Shown here one piece after another: positions 1-10,010 of a stretch of 55,754 nt of DNA. The stretch spans positions 1 to 55,754 of the forward strand of contig JAFSAO010000007.1 of assembly GCA_017440935.1 (NCBI GenBank). Direction: 5' to 3'. The notes under the pieces are model-generated. The model was not told the origin of the DNA. It searched no databases and saw only the letters and a program-made list of their open reading frames with translations. Positions within the stretch are counted from its first letter, which is position 1; every line of letters begins with the position of its first letter. Source of the DNA: Opitutales bacterium. GTDB taxonomy: Bacteria; Verrucomicrobiota; Verrucomicrobiia; Opitutales; UBA953. Made by a program: the position numbers and the translations under genes.

Positions 1-93
1 AATAACATTCGTAGTGTAAAATTAATTACAAATAAAATAAATAAATCCTCCAATAAATACCCTAAAACACCACAGACACACACCCGCCCCCAT

Positions 94-134
94 AAAAAAA
101 AAGTTCCCGGAAGAACAATCTCCCCCGGAAACTT
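94..134 (-). terminator. Rho-independent terminator of the DUF456 gene
   Basis: Ten-base stem, arms 101-110 and 125-134 with one G-U pair, followed on the minus strand by a run of T (94-100). One arm contains GTTCCCG. The first 93 bases of the window are AT-rich and show no gene. Confidence 0.75.
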
Positions 135-165
135 AAAAAAGTCCCGAAAACGAGACTCCTGTGAT

Positions 166-699
166 TCAAAACGCGAACGCAAGCACAGCGCCAAGCCACC
201 AAACAAAGACGGAGAGGCAGTAAAAAAGTTTCACGAGCGTTGCAGCAAGAGCGCCAAGCAATGTGCCCCATCCGGCACGGGAAGAATGCTTCCAATCGTT
301 CCCGCCAAGAAGCTCTCCGATAATTGCCCCAACAATCGGACCCACGAGCAGCCCAAGCAACATTCCGAAAATTCCGCCGAGCGGAGAAAAAATAATCGGT
401 CCGACAATCGCGCCGACGAGTGCGCCCAAACCGCCACGCCAAGTCGCGCCAAACTTTTTTGCGCCCCACCAACTTGAAAGGAAATCAAACACGAGGACGA
501 GCCCGGCAAAAATCCCGCTCACAGTGAGCGTTCCCGCATTGATCGACGGAAGAATCTCCTCCGGTGCCGACTTCGTAAAAAGCAGATAAACAAGAGGTCC
601 GCTCCACGCGACAAGCGGACCCGGCAGACCCGGGAGAAAAACGAATGCGCATCCGAGCAGAATCAGAACAAACGCAACAACAATGAGGGCGATTTCCAT
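166..699 (-). CDS. DUF456 family membrane protein
   Basis: A 177-residue integral membrane protein with the layout of the DUF456 family: a hydrophobic N-terminal helix pair with the LPGLPGPL segment near residues 22-30, then Gly-rich helices repeating GxLVGAIVGPI-like motifs (about residues 90-130), and a final hydrophobic helix. Family function is unknown; a role in the inner membrane is inferred from the hydrophobicity. It stands alone between the window edge and a secreted DUF4091 gene on the same strand, with its own terminator downstream. Length is close to that of other family members. Confidence 0.8.
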   Translation of the reverse strand: MEIALIVVAFVLILLGCAFVFLPGLPGPLVAWSGPLVYLLFTKSAPEEILPSINAGTLTVSGIFAGLVLVFDFLSSWWGAKKFGATWRGGLGALVGAIVGPIIFSPLGGIFGMLLGLLVGPIVGAIIGELLGGNDWKHSSRAGWGTLLGALAATLVKLFYCLSVFVWWLGAVLAFAF

Positions 700-766
700 T
701 TGCGGATAAGTTATCAGGACCCTAAGAGAAAAAGGGAAAGCGGAACGTTAAAGCCCGAATTTTTCC

Positions 767-2536
767 TTACTTTTCTCCTTTCGGGTGTAAATGAAAAGAC
801 GCGAAATCAAGCAACTCTGTTGCGCGTTTTACCTGCGCTTCATGCGCGTTCCCGCCGCCGTGCGCCACCGTGAAATTCTCTTTCAGATACGCATCCAAAT
901 TCTTCACGGAGTTTTTCAATTCTTCGGGAGCTCCCGGTTTTGCGGCACGTTCCCGCAAAATACGAATTTTTTCAAAGTCCTCGATCCCGTTACGGAAATG
1001 CGTCAGACGCATCGATGCCCGATTCCCGGGATAAATCAGGAAACAATCTCCGGCAGGCCAATTCCCGAACGCCGTCGTTTCAAACGGATTTTTATTCCAC
1101 GAGTTGTAGGCCCAGCGCAAAATTCCGTCAAAGCCATTCGCCGCCGCGTAGAAACCAAGCCAGTGCGTTTCAGCAGGAGCGCTGTGTGTGAACGAATTCG
1201 GTCTTGCCGGATGCACACAGGTATAAAATGTTGTCTTTTTGCCTTCTCCGCGGCGCTTTTCGGCAAGCGCGGGAACATCGCCGCCGGAGTGATTAAACGT
1301 CGGCGAAATATCGTAAACGAATTCGCTCATCCGGGTCGGATGGTCGTTTGCAGAAACGATTCTAAGCTCCGGCGCAAATTGCTCAATCACCTTGCGGGCT
1401 GCATTAAGCTGAGCATCCGGACGTTCATCGAGAGCGATACAGGTTTTTTCCAGCCAACCCTTTTTCTGCAAATGCTTTCTGAAATCGGAAAGGAATGCGC
1501 CCCAAACTTCGGAAAACTCCGGCGTATTGACGTTGAGCACGAGCGCTTTTTGCATTTTTTCCGCTTCGTCAAAATACCAAATTTTCATCATCCACGGGAG
1601 CATCGAGTAACAGGAAATCTGTTCGTTGATCCCGATTTTATTCATCATGAAATCCACCCAGGCATCAAACGCGGAATAGTCGAATTTCCACTTCCCGTTC
1701 GCTTTGCGTGTCCACTTCACCATGGATTCCCAATCGTCGAACGTCTGATGATTCCACGGTTCTTCAATGATAGAACACGTAACCACTTTTTGCCCGAGAT
1801 CACGCAAGCGCGTCATCGGCGCCACCAACGCATCGAAATGTTCTTTGCTCCACGGTTTCACGCCCGCCCAACGCGCAACCGCCTGCGGATGCTGCCAAAG
1901 GTCGAGGTGAATCGCCCAATCCTGCGGCGGCGGTAGCGTTGCATCAAGCACGCGGACGGCGAAGCGAACAAATTTTTTCCCCTCCGCATCGACAAAAAAT
2001 CTCCCCTGATAAATTCCGGGGACGGCATCAGCGGGAACAGGCAAGGAAATGAGAAATTCGCGAACCGTTCCCGCGGGAACTGACGTTGGGGCTCCCGCCG
2101 GATCGACGACATCCGCAAACTGCACGCCCCCCTGCCCGACCGTCCAACGCACGGGCGAAACCGTCGCTTTCATTTTACCCGATTTTCCGGACGCCCGTTC
2201 CCGCTTCATCGACGAACCCAACGTCAGCGTTACCGTTTTGTCGTAGTCGAGATTTTCCAAATCTTTTTCTCCGGCGACGACCGCCACGCGGAAATTTACG
2301 GTTTCGCCGCGCCAAGCGTAAGCGAACGGAGCTGTTCCCTGCCGTGCGGGCGTTGCTGTCTCAAAATCGCGTGCAAGCCGGGCATACAGCGCGAGCCACG
2401 TTACGACGGGCGCCTTGTGCTCCGTGTTTTTCGAGACGGGAACGGGTTCAAAATTTTCCGCAGGATTCGGCGTTCCCGCAAAGGCGTTCCCGCAGAATCC
2501 GAGCACGGCGAAGGCAAACAAAGCAACTTTTTTCAT
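767..2536 (-). CDS. Secreted DUF4091 (glycoside hydrolase-like) protein
   Basis: A 589-residue protein with a cleavable signal peptide (MKKVALFAFAVLGFCGNAFA, then GTPNP). A beta-sandwich-like region (about 60-200) is followed by a TIM-barrel-like region rich in Trp and Asp (about 205-480). The C-terminal block has WAYNSWN, then YPG and RLTHFRNGIEDFE, the signature end of DUF4091 proteins, which resemble glycoside hydrolases and occur in polysaccharide-degrading Bacteroidota and Verrucomicrobiota. Substrate cannot be told from sequence. Likely periplasmic or exported. GCGGGAACG-type words are frequent in it. Confidence 0.8.
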   Translation of the reverse strand: MKKVALFAFAVLGFCGNAFAGTPNPAENFEPVPVSKNTEHKAPVVTWLALYARLARDFETATPARQGTAPFAYAWRGETVNFRVAVVAGEKDLENLDYDKTVTLTLGSSMKRERASGKSGKMKATVSPVRWTVGQGGVQFADVVDPAGAPTSVPAGTVREFLISLPVPADAVPGIYQGRFFVDAEGKKFVRFAVRVLDATLPPPQDWAIHLDLWQHPQAVARWAGVKPWSKEHFDALVAPMTRLRDLGQKVVTCSIIEEPWNHQTFDDWESMVKWTRKANGKWKFDYSAFDAWVDFMMNKIGINEQISCYSMLPWMMKIWYFDEAEKMQKALVLNVNTPEFSEVWGAFLSDFRKHLQKKGWLEKTCIALDERPDAQLNAARKVIEQFAPELRIVSANDHPTRMSEFVYDISPTFNHSGGDVPALAEKRRGEGKKTTFYTCVHPARPNSFTHSAPAETHWLGFYAAANGFDGILRWAYNSWNKNPFETTAFGNWPAGDCFLIYPGNRASMRLTHFRNGIEDFEKIRILRERAAKPGAPEELKNSVKNLDAYLKENFTVAHGGGNAHEAQVKRATELLDFASFHLHPKGEK

Positions 2537-2566
2537 GTAAATGTTTTAAAAAGGCAAAAAGAAGAA

Positions 2567-2794
2567 TTATTCCGTCGGCGGATTAGGTGCAATAAGGCGC
2601 TCCGGCAAAACATACGCCGATTCGCTGCCGGGTATTTTGTCCACAGAAATCTGCGCAAGATCATCCGCTCCGTAGTTCATCTTCGCAAACAGGACAAAAA
2701 GCACAAAGAACCAAAGAGCAAAAAGGATTTGTAAGCACCACGACAAAAAGCCGATTTTTGCCTTTAAAATAAATTCAACGCGTTTGTTTCGCAT
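2567..2794 (-). CDS. Small single-span membrane protein, unknown function
   Basis: 75 residues. A basic N-terminus (MRNKRVEFILKAK) is followed by one strongly hydrophobic helix (about 15-37) and a polar C-terminal tail ending APNPPTE. I recognise no family. It starts 22 bases after the stop of the O-antigen ligase-type gene upstream on the same strand and precedes the DUF4091 gene by 30 bases, so it is probably co-transcribed. Support is the coding context and clear membrane-protein composition. Confidence 0.6.
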   Translation of the reverse strand: MRNKRVEFILKAKIGFLSWCLQILFALWFFVLFVLFAKMNYGADDLAQISVDKIPGSESAYVLPERLIAPNPPTE

Positions 2795-2816
2795 AAAAAT
2801 TTTCTCCTAAAAAACA

Positions 2817-4886
2817 TTAAAACTCGGGAATCACATATTCCTCTGACTCTTCGTTCCCGCCGGCATCGCCGGAAAAACCTTCCCCGAACGAAATCAGCGC
2901 ACACATACTCTCGACGTAACGGGACTTCGGCAACAATGCGGACACGCGCTCCAGCAATACCGACGCGGTGGACGCGCCCTGCGGGAACGCCCGATAGATT
3001 TCCGCACATTCCAACAAATACGGCGCATTAAACGGAGCCATTTCAACCGCCCGTGTTAAAGTTTTCTCCACCGCGCCGAAATCGCCGACCATCATTTCCG
3101 CCGTCGCCCGCATCGGATAATATGCGGGAACGCTTTCGGAACACGCCAGAGCCCGATCGGAAGTCGCACGAATGTATTTTCCGTATTCTGCGGACTTCAT
3201 CGGGTAGCGTTGGCAATCGAGAACATATTTCATCGAAAGCGCGTTCCACGCATCGCCATGCTCCGGTGACTTCCGAAGCGCAGCACGCAGATGCCGGTCT
3301 ACTTTTTCCAGCGTCGAAAAATCAACCTCCGACTCCGGCAAGCCCGTTTCCGCGCTCGAGAAAAACGGCTTCATCGCAAGAATTCCTTTTTGGTATTCCG
3401 CCTCCGTTTTAAATGTCGGAAGAAAAACTCCCAACAATATCGCGGGAACGACAAACGCCACCGGCAGAAGCACATGACGGCGATTCCCGCTGTAAATGAT
3501 CGTGCGTTGATGTTCTGCGCTCAAAAGGAATCCGGCAATTCCGCCGAAAATTGCACACGAAATAATCACGCCCGGAATGTGGCGCGGATAATCGATTGCA
3601 AAAAGCACGCCCACAGCAATCAGCCCGCACAACGTTCCCGCCAACACAATACGTTCTTCCGGCAGGCTTCCGAGATCGATAATTCCCATCTTGCGGCGAA
3701 GTTTTGCCCGCTCCGTATCCGCATACCAAGGCAATTTTCTGCACGCATGAACACCGCGAGCCATCAAAAGAATGAGCGGAACCGCAAAAAGCAAGAATCC
3801 GATTGTTCCGTGCTCTGCAAGAACAGTCAGGTAAAGACTTCCGGCAGTCGTCGGATTCGTCTGCCATTGCGGCGTGCGATACTGCTCAAATTCATCCGAA
3901 AAACGTCCGGATCCAACGCCGAACACCGGATTTTCCTTAAACATTTCCACCGCCGCGTGCGGAAGCAAATACGTCGTTCCCGCGCCCAATTCTTCTTCCG
4001 AAAAATGCTTTTGAAGCGCATGAGGGATTTCCACCGTTTTCAAACACCCGACATTCGTATTCGCATTGAAAAACGCAAGCACCGCACAGCCCGCCAGCAC
4101 GCACCACAACACAACCCGCATCGTCCGGCGCCGCACCAGCAAGAGAACCGCAAGCGCGCCCCCGACAAACAAACCGAGATAAACTCCAACGTGGCGGGTA
4201 AAAACGATACCGATCAAAAACAGCACCGCCATATAAAACCCGAAAAGACGCGCCCAGAGTTTGAAGCGAGGACTTACGACCAACAACGCCATCGCGAAAA
4301 ATGCCAGCAAAAGCACGGCTCCGATTCCCGCTTGATTTCCGAAAGTCGAAAAAACTTCCCGCACCGTGCTACCGATCCCGCCGCCGCTCTCAAGCGCCTG
4401 GATCGCCTCCTCTCCCGGTTTCAAAAATTCCGCCAAGCCGGAAATCAGCGTCAACATCGCCGTCAATGCAATTAACCACCAACGGGCTTTCTTCGTTCTG
4501 GCAACATGAATCGCCACAAAAAATGCCATCAGCGGCAACATATTCACGCAAAATGAATACTGTGCACGCCAGGGCGTTTCCGACAGCCAAAACATATCCG
4601 CCGCCAAAAACACCATCCACGGGAAAAACCACAGCGTAATTCCGCTCACGCGAAAACCGCGACCGATTCGCGCCCAAAACACGAGCAACTGCGCGCCGAC
4701 TGCCAGAACCAGTAATCCGAACGTGTAAACAAGGTATTGCGCATCCACGCCGCCGATCGAAAAAAACGTTTGCGCCGTCACCACGCCCAAAAGCACGACG
4801 ATTGCCGCCGTCATACACCTCAAAAAACGCTCAGACCATGAAGAAAATTCGAGGAGAAAAAATTTGCGCTGCTGCTCTAAGTCCAT
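2817..4886 (-). CDS. O-antigen ligase/polymerase family membrane protein with C-terminal helical repeats
   Basis: 689 residues. About ten hydrophobic segments lie between residues 25 and 490, with a large loop (about 285-365) carrying [11 protein letters not shown], the Wzy_C/O-antigen ligase signature in which a glycan is joined to lipid A-core or polymerised. After residue 520 comes a soluble alpha-helical region with TPR-like spacing (Ala/Tyr/Leu-rich helices), common in Verrucomicrobiota and Planctomycetota members. Whether it acts as WaaL ligase, Wzy polymerase or a protein O-oligosaccharyltransferase cannot be decided from sequence. It could act on the glycan made by the 19.6-28.1 kb locus, but this is inference. 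Confidence 0.75.
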   Translation of the reverse strand: MDLEQQRKFFLLEFSSWSERFLRCMTAAIVVLLGVVTAQTFFSIGGVDAQYLVYTFGLLVLAVGAQLLVFWARIGRGFRVSGITLWFFPWMVFLAADMFWLSETPWRAQYSFCVNMLPLMAFFVAIHVARTKKARWWLIALTAMLTLISGLAEFLKPGEEAIQALESGGGIGSTVREVFSTFGNQAGIGAVLLLAFFAMALLVVSPRFKLWARLFGFYMAVLFLIGIVFTRHVGVYLGLFVGGALAVLLLVRRRTMRVVLWCVLAGCAVLAFFNANTNVGCLKTVEIPHALQKHFSEEELGAGTTYLLPHAAVEMFKENPVFGVGSGRFSDEFEQYRTPQWQTNPTTAGSLYLTVLAEHGTIGFLLFAVPLILLMARGVHACRKLPWYADTERAKLRRKMGIIDLGSLPEERIVLAGTLCGLIAVGVLFAIDYPRHIPGVIISCAIFGGIAGFLLSAEHQRTIIYSGNRRHVLLPVAFVVPAILLGVFLPTFKTEAEYQKGILAMKPFFSSAETGLPESEVDFSTLEKVDRHLRAALRKSPEHGDAWNALSMKYVLDCQRYPMKSAEYGKYIRATSDRALACSESVPAYYPMRATAEMMVGDFGAVEKTLTRAVEMAPFNAPYLLECAEIYRAFPQGASTASVLLERVSALLPKSRYVESMCALISFGEGFSGDAGGNEESEEYVIPEF

Positions 4887-4935
4887 TTCCCGTCAATCCT
4901 AACGCGTTGTAGCTCTTACGGGAACAAAAAACTAA

Positions 4936-4972
4936 AAAGAAAAGCGTCCCCGCGAGAATCTCACGGGAACGC
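4936..4972 (-). terminator. Terminator of pnp built from an inverted pair of the dispersed word
   Basis: Arms 4944-4957 and 4959-4972 pair over 14 bases including G-U pairs; one arm contains CACGGGAACGC and the other a one-base variant. A T-rich run follows on the minus strand. It ends the rpsO-pnp unit. Confidence 0.75.
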
Positions 4973-5002
4973 CCTTCTGTGCGTCAGAATTTCTTACGCC
5001 TC

Positions 5003-7222
5003 TTATTTGCGGCGCGGTCCGCGGTCGCGGTCTCCGCCACGGCGGGGACGATCTCCTCCGCGCGGTTCAGCCGCTTTCGGTTCATACGGGCGACCTTCCT
5101 TTTCGGCAATCGCCGCACGACGGGAAAGGCGAACGCGACCCTTTTCGTCAACGCCGACGCATTTGACGATGATTTCGTCGCCGAGCTTCACCACGTCTTC
5201 CACCTTGTTCACGCGGAAATCCGCAAGTTCGGAAACGTGGACAAGCCCTTCTTGTCCCGGCAGGCATTCCACAAAGCAACCGAATTCCTTAATCGAACGC
5301 ACAATGCCCTTGTAGGTTTTGCCGTTTTCGATTTGCGCCGTCGCGAGATTGACTTCGTTGATTGCAAGCTGCATGGATTCTTCGCTCGTCGCAAAGATGT
5401 CGACGCGACCGGAATTGTCTTCGTTGATGTCGATTTGAGCGCCGGAAAGTTCGCAAATGCGGCGAATGTTCTTTCCGCCCGGACCGATGAGCGCACCGAT
5501 TTTTTCCGGATTGATCATAATCGTGTGGATGCGCGGAGCCGTCGGCTTAATCGTCGCGGACGGAGCCGGTTTCGCTTCGGTAATCATGCCGAGAATCGCA
5601 TCGCGGGCGACGCGGTTTTGGCGAATGGCTTCCTTCGCGATTTCAAACGGCAAGCCGTGGATTTTGAGGTCGAGTTGGAAGCCCGTAATACCGACGGAAG
5701 TTCCGCAAATTTTGAAGTCCATATCGCCGAAGTGGTCTTCCGCACCGATGATGTCGGTGAGAACGACGTGCTTGACGATCTTTCCGTTTTCGTCCGGAAG
5801 CGTCACCAAGCCGCAGGAAATACCGGCGACGGGAGCGGTAATCGGCACGCCGGCATCCATGAGCGCGAGCGTTCCGCCGCAGACGGAAGCCATCGACGTC
5901 GAGCCGTTCGATTCCATGATTTCCGAGGAAATACGAATCGCATACGGGAACTCTTCTTCGCTCGGAAGCACGGGAACGAGCGAGCGTTCCGCGAGTGCGC
6001 CGTGACCGATTTCGCGGCGACCGGGCGAGCCGAATTTACCGCATTCGCCAACTGAAAACGGCGGGAAGTTGTAGTGGAGGATGAACGATTTCGATTTCGG
6101 TCCGCCGGAAAGACCGTCGAGTTCCTGCGCGTCTTTCGACGTGCCGAGCGTAGCGATAACGAGCGCCTGCGTTTCACCGCGCTGGAAAACAGCGGAACCG
6201 TGAACACTCGGGAGCACGTCCGTTTTGCAGGAAATCGGACGAAGCTGGTCGAGCGCACGTCCGTCGGCGCGAACGCCTTTGTTCAAGATGCCTTCGCGAT
6301 AAACTTTTTCCTGAAGTTCTTCAAACGCGATATTGACGTGGCGCGGGTCGATATTGTCTTCCCCGAGCTCGGCGATAACAACTTCCTTCGCTTCCGCCTT
6401 CACAGCGTCCACAGCCGCATTGCGTTCAAGTTTGCCCGGCAGATAAACCGCCTTGGCGAGTTTTTCGTCCGTATTGGCTACACGTTTGCAGATTTCAAAA
6501 ACCTTTTCGTCGCAAATAACAAGCGGGAACGTCTTTTTCGGTTTCGCGACTTTCGCGGCGAGCTCACGCTGAGCGGCAATGATTTTCTGAATCGCGTTGT
6601 GAGCAAATTCGAGAGCCTCGATGAAGCGATCGTCCGGCATCTGGTCTGCGGAACCTTCAATCATCATCATGTCCTGCTCATTGCCGACGTAGATAAGGTC
6701 GAGCGTCGTGTCGAGCATTTGTTCGTGCGTCGGGTTGACGACGAATTCGCCGTTCACTTCACCGATACGCACCGCACCGATCGGACCGTTCCACGGAATA
6801 TCCGAGCAAAGGAGCGCGGCGGAAGCGCCGTTGACCATCAGAATATCCGGATCCGTGATTTTATCGGTCGCGAGAAGCAAGCCGATAACCTGAACTTCGT
6901 TCAAAAATCCCTTCGGGAAAAGCGGGCGAAGCGGACGGTCGCAAAGGCGGGAGGTGAGAATTTCCTTTTCCGTCGGACGCCCTTCGCGCTTAAAATAACC
7001 GCCCGGGAAACGACCTGCCGCGGCAAATTTTTCGCGATAATCAACCGTAAGAGGGAAAAAATCCTGGTCAGGCGAGCGCAATTCGTTTGCGGCAGTCGCG
7101 GTAACGAGGACGGTGGTTCCGCCGCAGGAAACCGTAACGGCGCCGTTGGCTTGGCGAGCGATAGAGCCCGTGCTGATTGTGATGCCGTAATCTTCGACAT
7201 TCACGCTGTATTCTTGTTGCAT
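5003..7222 (-). CDS. pnp: Polyribonucleotide nucleotidyltransferase (PNPase)
   Basis: 739 residues, full family length. It degrades RNA 3' to 5' by phosphorolysis and is a degradosome component in the cytoplasm. Domains in order: RNase PH 1 (about 10-145), all-helical linker, RNase PH 2 (about 320-460, with [15 protein letters not shown]), KH domain with GxxG in [12 protein letters not shown] (about 565-580), S1 domain (about 625-695), then a basic Arg/Gly tail ([12 protein letters not shown]) likely to bind RNA or protein partners. It lies directly downstream of rpsO, the classic rpsO-pnp order, with a hairpin between. Confidence 0.97.
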   Translation of the reverse strand: MQQEYSVNVEDYGITISTGSIARQANGAVTVSCGGTTVLVTATAANELRSPDQDFFPLTVDYREKFAAAGRFPGGYFKREGRPTEKEILTSRLCDRPLRPLFPKGFLNEVQVIGLLLATDKITDPDILMVNGASAALLCSDIPWNGPIGAVRIGEVNGEFVVNPTHEQMLDTTLDLIYVGNEQDMMMIEGSADQMPDDRFIEALEFAHNAIQKIIAAQRELAAKVAKPKKTFPLVICDEKVFEICKRVANTDEKLAKAVYLPGKLERNAAVDAVKAEAKEVVIAELGEDNIDPRHVNIAFEELQEKVYREGILNKGVRADGRALDQLRPISCKTDVLPSVHGSAVFQRGETQALVIATLGTSKDAQELDGLSGGPKSKSFILHYNFPPFSVGECGKFGSPGRREIGHGALAERSLVPVLPSEEEFPYAIRISSEIMESNGSTSMASVCGGTLALMDAGVPITAPVAGISCGLVTLPDENGKIVKHVVLTDIIGAEDHFGDMDFKICGTSVGITGFQLDLKIHGLPFEIAKEAIRQNRVARDAILGMITEAKPAPSATIKPTAPRIHTIMINPEKIGALIGPGGKNIRRICELSGAQIDINEDNSGRVDIFATSEESMQLAINEVNLATAQIENGKTYKGIVRSIKEFGCFVECLPGQEGLVHVSELADFRVNKVEDVVKLGDEIIVKCVGVDEKGRVRLSRRAAIAEKEGRPYEPKAAEPRGGDRPRRGGDRDRGPRRK

Positions 7223-7320
7223 ATTTTTTGACTTCTTTTTGTGTTCCGCGGGATTACGGAAACGGGGTTTTGTTTATTATTTGAAAAAAAATCGTGGGGA
7301 AACGACAACGTCGCAAAACA

Positions 7321-7361
7321 AAAGCGTTCCCGCGAATCCAAAAAACTCGCGGGAACGCTTT
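7321..7361 (-). terminator. Hairpin between rpsO and pnp: perfect inverted pair of the dispersed word
   Basis: Fifteen-base perfect stem, arms 7321-7335 and 7347-7361, each containing GCGTTCCCGCG or its complement. A T-rich stretch follows on the minus strand. It could terminate rpsO transcripts or act as a processing site before pnp, as the rpsO-pnp intergenic hairpin does in E. coli. Confidence 0.8.
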
Positions 7362-7368
7362 CCTCAGA

Positions 7369-7626
7369 CTATCGGCGCAGACCGAGCTTCTGAATAATCG
7401 CTTCGTAGGCTTCGAGCTTATTCTTTTTGAGATAGTTCAGAAGCTTGCGGCGGCGATTCGTCAAAGCGATCAGACCGTGGCGGCTGTGGAAGTCCTTCTT
7501 GTGCGTGCGCAGGTGCTCGGTAAGGTGAGCGATACGCGCGGAAAGAAGAGCGATCTGGACTTCGGAGGAACCCGTGTCCTTTTCGCTGAGTTTGTAATTG
7601 CTGATGATTTCGGATTTGTTGTACAT
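7369..7626 (-). CDS. rpsO: 30S ribosomal protein S15
   Basis: 85 residues, slightly shorter than the usual 88-89. It binds the central domain of 16S rRNA and contacts 23S rRNA. Diagnostic blocks are the [15 protein letters not shown] segment near residues 18-32, [18 protein letters not shown] (about 35-52) and RRKLLNYL (about 58-65). First gene of the rpsO-pnp pair. Neither gene body contains the dispersed word, unlike most neighbours. The start codon is ATG without a clear Shine-Dalgarno sequence. Confidence 0.97.
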   Translation of the reverse strand: MYNKSEIISNYKLSEKDTGSSEVQIALLSARIAHLTEHLRTHKKDFHSRHGLIALTNRRRKLLNYLKKNKLEAYEAIIQKLGLRR

Positions 7627-7952
7627 AATCTGTTGTTTTGTTTTCAGAGCTGGCAGGTTTCCCGAAAGGGATTCCGCGTTTCTGACCCGAAAGTCCGAAA
7701 CGCCGTCTCACCGAGCGTTCCCGCGCGGCAACTCCGGCTTTGCGAGGTTCACACCCCGCAAAACTTGACGTTCGAGGTGCGATAATGTTCTTTTCCCGGA
7801 GTTCCCGCAAGCGGAAAGATTCGGAAGGCATCAGATGCGGTTACCATCAGAGAAAAAAGCTCCCCGGAACTCAAATTTGTCTTTACAACGAATCCTCTTC
7901 CTCTAATCTAATATGCAACTTTTAAACCCCACCCAGAATTCTGTTTTTTGCT
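7627..7952. other. Divergent intergenic region between rpsO and a lipoprotein gene
   Basis: 326 bases without a supported gene. It holds two copies of the dispersed word (near 7709 and 7801) and a likely plus-strand promoter at 7882-7909. I see no convincing riboswitch or RNA gene. Confidence 0.6.
7882..7909 (+). promoter_or_regulatory. Likely sigma-70 promoter for the small lipoprotein
   Basis: TTTACA (7882-7887), 16-base spacer, TAATCT (7904-7909), about 43 bases before the ATG. Confidence 0.5.
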
Positions 7953-8231
7953 ATGAAATACTTGAAGCTCGCAGTTCTTTCCTCCGTCGTTGCGGCAACG
8001 GCAATGTTCTCCGGTTGCGCCGGACACGACACGAACCACAAAGGCCCCGGCGTTACTGCTGAAGCGTCGCACAATTTCCTCGGTGTTGTGAAAACCAATC
8101 CGAGCTCTTACCGCTACGTCGACGAAGCCGGCTCCATCGTTATCCGCACGGAAGACCTGTGGTGCCGCCGCGACTTTACCGGCGACAACGTTTCCCTCCT
8201 CTGGGGTTTGGTCAACATCAACGACTATTAA
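7953..8231 (+). CDS. Small predicted lipoprotein, unknown function
   Basis: 92 residues. An N-terminal signal with a lipobox (MFSGCAG, Cys22) predicts lipidation and membrane anchoring. The mature part is polar, with NPSSYRYVDEAG and a C-terminal segment ending WGLVNINDY. I recognise no family. It is monocistronic, with a promoter upstream and a strong terminator downstream. Confidence 0.75.
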   Translation: MKYLKLAVLSSVVAATAMFSGCAGHDTNHKGPGVTAEASHNFLGVVKTNPSSYRYVDEAGSIVIRTEDLWCRRDFTGDNVSLLWGLVNINDY

Positions 8232-8263
8232 AATCCGCGCGCTTTCGCGCAAAAAAATTTTAC

Positions 8264-8300
8264 GGCTTCGGGAACACGGTTTTCCGAAGCCTTCTTTTTT
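8264..8300 (+). terminator. Terminator after the small lipoprotein
   Basis: Stem GGCTTCGG (8264-8271) with CCGAAGCC (8284-8291), followed by TTCTTTTTT. A smaller GCGCG hairpin lies just upstream (8236-8250). Confidence 0.8.
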
Positions 8301-8312
8301 CACTGAAAAACC

Positions 8313-9956
8313 ATGACTCCGCCTTCTTTCAACGTTGCCCGATTTTTGCGCGAATCCGCCGAACGCGTCCCCGAACATTGCGCTGTGCGCTACCCGCAGG
8401 GACGCAATCCGGACGGTTCAATTCGTTACACGGAACTGACTTTTTCGGAACTCGACCGCGTAACGGCGGGAACGGCGGATTACTTCAAGTCGCTTGGTAT
8501 CGGCGCGGGAACGCGCACACTTCTCATGGCGCGCCCCGGCTTGGACTTGATTCTGTGCGCATTTGCGCTATTTCGCATCGCCGCCGTTCCCGTCGCCATT
8601 GATCCCGGTATGGGACTGAAAAGTTTCCTGCGTTGCGTGCAAAACACAGCGCCGGAAGCATTGGTCGGCATTCCGCTTGCACACTGGATTCGCCGCATTT
8701 TTTTCAAAAAATTTTCGTCCGTAAAAATCTCCGCGACCGTCGGCACGCGCACATTTTCCGATGAAATCGAAAAGCGTTCCCGTCGTGAAACCTGCGACCG
8801 CGAAATTGTTCCTGCTCCGGCAGACCGGCTCGCGGCAATTCTCTTCACAAGCGGATCGACAGGTGCGCCCAAGGGCGTTTGCTACACGCACGGCATGTTT
8901 GACGCGCAACGCGAAATCGTCCGCGATTTCTACGGGATCCGCCCCGGAGAAATCGACCTTCCGTTACTTCCGATTTTTGCGCTTTTCAATCCCGCGCTCG
9001 GCATGACGACGGTTACGCCGGAAATGAATCCGTCAAAACCCGCCTCGCTTGATCCGGAAAAAATCGTCCGTGCCATTCGTCAAAACAGTGTTACTAATTC
9101 TTTCGGTTCCCCCATTCTTTGGCGGAAAATTGCGGAATATTGCGAGGCGCGCAACGAAACGCTTCCGACCGTCCGCCGCATTCTCTGCGCGGGAACGGCA
9201 GTTCCGCCCTCGCTCATGAAACTTCTGAAAAAAGTTTTGCCGAACGCCGAAATCCACTCGCCTTACGGGGCGACAGAAAACCTGCCCGTCTCCGATATTT
9301 CGGCAAGCGAGGTCCTCTCTGCCACGGGAACGCTCACCGAACACGGGCGCGGCACCTGCACGGGAAAAATTCTCCCGCAAAACCGGGTGCGCATCATTCC
9401 CGTTTGCGATAAAGCCGTCGAAACCTTTGACGATGTCTCCGTGCTTCCTACCGGAACTCCCGGCGAAATTTGTGTCTGCGGCCCCACGACAACGCGTGAA
9501 TATTTCAACAACATTCCCGCGACGCGTGCCGCCAAGATTTTCGACCGCTCCGACGGCTCCGTCTGGCATCGCATGGGAGATGTTGGCTACATCGACGCAG
9601 AGGGAAAACTTTGGTTTCTCGGACGCAAAGCAGAACGCGTGGAAACCGCCGCGGGAACGCTTTTCACCGAAAGCTGCGAACCGATTTTCAATACGCATCC
9701 GAATGTTTTTCGCTCGGCGCTCATCGGGCTTGGGAAACGCGGGAACGAAACGCCCGCCGTCGTTGTCGAGCTGCGTCCGGGAACGCCGAAAAATCGCCAT
9801 GCGGCAATTCTCAACGACCTGCAAAAACTCGCCGAAACCTCCGAAACGACGCGCGCGATAAAACGCTTTTTTATCTTCCCGAAAAAATTCCCGGTAGATG
9901 TTCGCCACAACGCGAAAATCCATCGGCTCACACTAAAAAAACACTACGAAAAGTAG
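8313..9956 (+). CDS. AMP-forming acyl ligase, OleC-like
   Basis: 547 residues of the ANL (adenylate-forming) superfamily. The P-loop-like motif FTSGSTGAPKG is near residue 180, and the C-terminal hinge region contains GRKAERVET. The block VAIDPGMGLKSFLRC near residues 95-110 is characteristic of the OleC-type subgroup annotated as fatty acid CoA ligase family; in olefin biosynthesis OleC makes beta-lactones from beta-hydroxy acids. No oleA, oleB or oleD is adjacent, so the substrate is uncertain and a plain acyl-CoA or acyl-AMP ligase is possible. Nine copies of the dispersed word lie in this gene. Confidence 0.8.
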   Translation: MTPPSFNVARFLRESAERVPEHCAVRYPQGRNPDGSIRYTELTFSELDRVTAGTADYFKSLGIGAGTRTLLMARPGLDLILCAFALFRIAAVPVAIDPGMGLKSFLRCVQNTAPEALVGIPLAHWIRRIFFKKFSSVKISATVGTRTFSDEIEKRSRRETCDREIVPAPADRLAAILFTSGSTGAPKGVCYTHGMFDAQREIVRDFYGIRPGEIDLPLLPIFALFNPALGMTTVTPEMNPSKPASLDPEKIVRAIRQNSVTNSFGSPILWRKIAEYCEARNETLPTVRRILCAGTAVPPSLMKLLKKVLPNAEIHSPYGATENLPVSDISASEVLSATGTLTEHGRGTCTGKILPQNRVRIIPVCDKAVETFDDVSVLPTGTPGEICVCGPTTTREYFNNIPATRAAKIFDRSDGSVWHRMGDVGYIDAEGKLWFLGRKAERVETAAGTLFTESCEPIFNTHPNVFRSALIGLGKRGNETPAVVVELRPGTPKNRHAAILNDLQKLAETSETTRAIKRFFIFPKKFPVDVRHNAKIHRLTLKKHYEK

Positions 9957-9961
9957 AAAAA

Positions 9962-9998
9962 ACAGGGAGAACCTCACCGCGATTCTCCCTGTTTTTTT
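9962..9998. terminator. Bidirectional terminator between convergent genes
   Basis: Stem ACAGGGAGAA (9962-9971) with TTCTCCCTGT (9983-9992) followed by T7, and A-rich on the other side, serving the ligase gene (+) and the DUF3472 gene (-). Confidence 0.8.
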
Positions 9999-10010
9999 AT
10001 CCTTTAAATA

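Noticed and set aside
791..7231. Long open frames opposite real genes (for example 791-1936, 3291-4475, 6074-7231 on the plus strand)
   Set aside because: They lie antisense to clear family genes, have Arg/Phe-rich compositions without motifs, and result from strong codon bias of the real gene.
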